NCBI GenBank assembly: GCA_947484105.1
Contig: CANKON010000090.1
Coordinates: 1-6,245 of the forward strand
DNA from: Methylococcaceae bacterium
GTDB lineage: Bacteria; Pseudomonadota; Gammaproteobacteria; Methylococcales; Methylomonadaceae
DNA length: 6,245 nucleotides
Direction: 5' to 3'
A model generated the notes under the pieces. It was not told where the DNA came from. It searched no databases and saw only the letters and a list, made by a program, of their open reading frames with translations. The position numbers and the translations under genes are program-made. This document shows positions 5,708 to 6,245 of this stretch, one piece after another. Position 1 is the first letter of the stretch. Each line of letters opens with the position of its first letter.

Positions 5708-6245
5708 ATGAAAAAATTCCCGATTTCGCACACGTTATTCATAACATTCTTTTTGTTGCTATTGAGTGGCTGTGATAAACCTCAAAATTCTCCTGCCACG
5801 CCAGCAGCGCAACCTCCTTTGCCGCCGCTTGCAAAAGTTAAAATTGCCCAACCGTTAAGTCAAAAAATAACCGAATGGGACGAATTCACAGGTCGAATTG
5901 AAGCGGTGAATACGGTCGAAGTTCGAGCAAGAGTGAGCGGTTATTTAGAAAAAGTGAATTTCGTAGCGGGCGCAACGGTTAAAAAAGGCGATTTATTATT
6001 TGTCATCGATTCAAAACCATTTAAAGCGCAATTGAGTTACGCCATTGCTGAATTAGCACAAGCCAAATCCAAGCAAGAATTAGCAAAAAATGAATTAACT
6101 CGCGCTGAAAATTTATTGAAAGCCAAAGCCATTTCAATCGAAGAATATGACGCGCGAAATAAAGGTTTGCGTGGCGCGGCGGCGGCAGTTGATTCGGCGA
6201 CGGCTCAAGTCGCAAGCGTGCAATTGAATATTGAATTTACCGAAG
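5708..6245 (+). CDS. RND efflux periplasmic adaptor lipoprotein (MexE/AcrA type), N-terminal part
   Basis: The first 179 codons of a membrane fusion protein are present; the gene runs off the right edge. Such adaptors link an inner-membrane RND pump to an outer-membrane channel and export drugs, solvents or metabolites. Residues 1-21 are a lipoprotein signal: KK, a hydrophobic stretch, then lipobox LSGC with Cys22. Asp23 at the +2 position is the Lol-avoidance residue, predicting retention in the inner membrane, as in AcrA (CDD). A proline/alanine-rich linker (about 24-42) leads to the MexE-like EWDEFTGRIEAV (56-67), the lipoyl half-domain VEVRARVSGYLEKV..GATVKKGDLLFVID (70-101), and the first helix of the coiled-coil hairpin (about 106-145), with the second helix beginning near 146-175. 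ATG 5708 has a weak ribosome site but gives a proper signal peptide. The pump gene is expected next. Regulation is probably by the divergent TetR protein. Confidence 0.93.
   Translation, partial: MKKFPISHTLFITFFLLLLSGCDKPQNSPATPAAQPPLPPLAKVKIAQPLSQKITEWDEFTGRIEAVNTVEVRARVSGYLEKVNFVAGATVKKGDLLFVIDSKPFKAQLSYAIAELAQAKSKQELAKNELTRAENLLKAKAISIEEYDARNKGLRGAAAAVDSATAQVASVQLNIEFTE

Noticed and set aside
6021..6215. 64-codon minus-strand frame at the right edge
   Set aside because: Antisense to the adaptor coiled-coil region, whose plus-strand frame has a signal peptide and family motifs.
1..6245. A new defence, phage or mobile-element system
   Set aside because: No transposase, integrase, nuclease, toxin-antitoxin pair, CRISPR repeat or compositional break is visible; all genes belong to common chromosomal families.

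Overview
The window looks like ordinary chromosome from an AT-rich gammaproteobacterium. The evidence is an EAL-CBS-GGDEF-type signalling protein, an LpxH-like phosphatase, an MJ1255/VC2487-family glycosyltransferase, SixA, and a MexE/AcrA-type RND adaptor under a divergent TetR regulator. Codon choice favours A/T-ending codons (CAA, AAA, GAA, TTA). A Beggiatoa/Thiothrix-like or similar low-GC sulfur or methane oxidiser would fit, but this is a guess from style; no taxonomic marker is present. I see no RNA genes, insertion sequences, CRISPR, phage or defence genes.

Layout. (1) Bases 1-948 (+): the C-terminal part of a CBS-GGDEF protein whose start lies outside the window. Five bases later comes an LpxH-like metallophosphatase (954-1706, +). 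(2) Bases 1703-2740 (-): an MJ1255/VC2487-family GT-B glycosyltransferase, convergent with the phosphatase; the two stop codons overlap in one TTAA. (3) Bases 2741-2901: a divergent intergenic region, T/G-rich on the + strand, with repeated TGTGTC/TGTCA words. (4) Bases 2902-4434 (+): an N-acetyltransferase fused to a nitrilase-type carbon-nitrogen hydrolase, followed after 21 bases by sixA (4456-4965, +), probably in one operon. (5) Bases 4962-5597 (-): a TetR repressor, convergent with sixA through a second TTAA stop overlap and divergent from an RND periplasmic adaptor lipoprotein (5708 to the window end, +). The 110-base gap between regulator and adaptor carries a near-perfect 26-bp palindrome (5652-5677), very probably the repressor's operator.

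Functionally these are several independent modules: c-di-GMP-type signalling and envelope/glycan metabolism on the left, an uncharacterised acyltransferase-amidase enzyme with a phosphohistidine phosphatase in the middle, and a drug/solvent efflux system with its local repressor on the right. I did not find a convincing new multi-gene system. The most useful observations are the TetR operator, the GNAT-nitrilase fusion with its catalytic triad intact, a 10-bp perfect hairpin just inside the end of the metallophosphatase gene, and the repeated TTAA stop-stop junctions.
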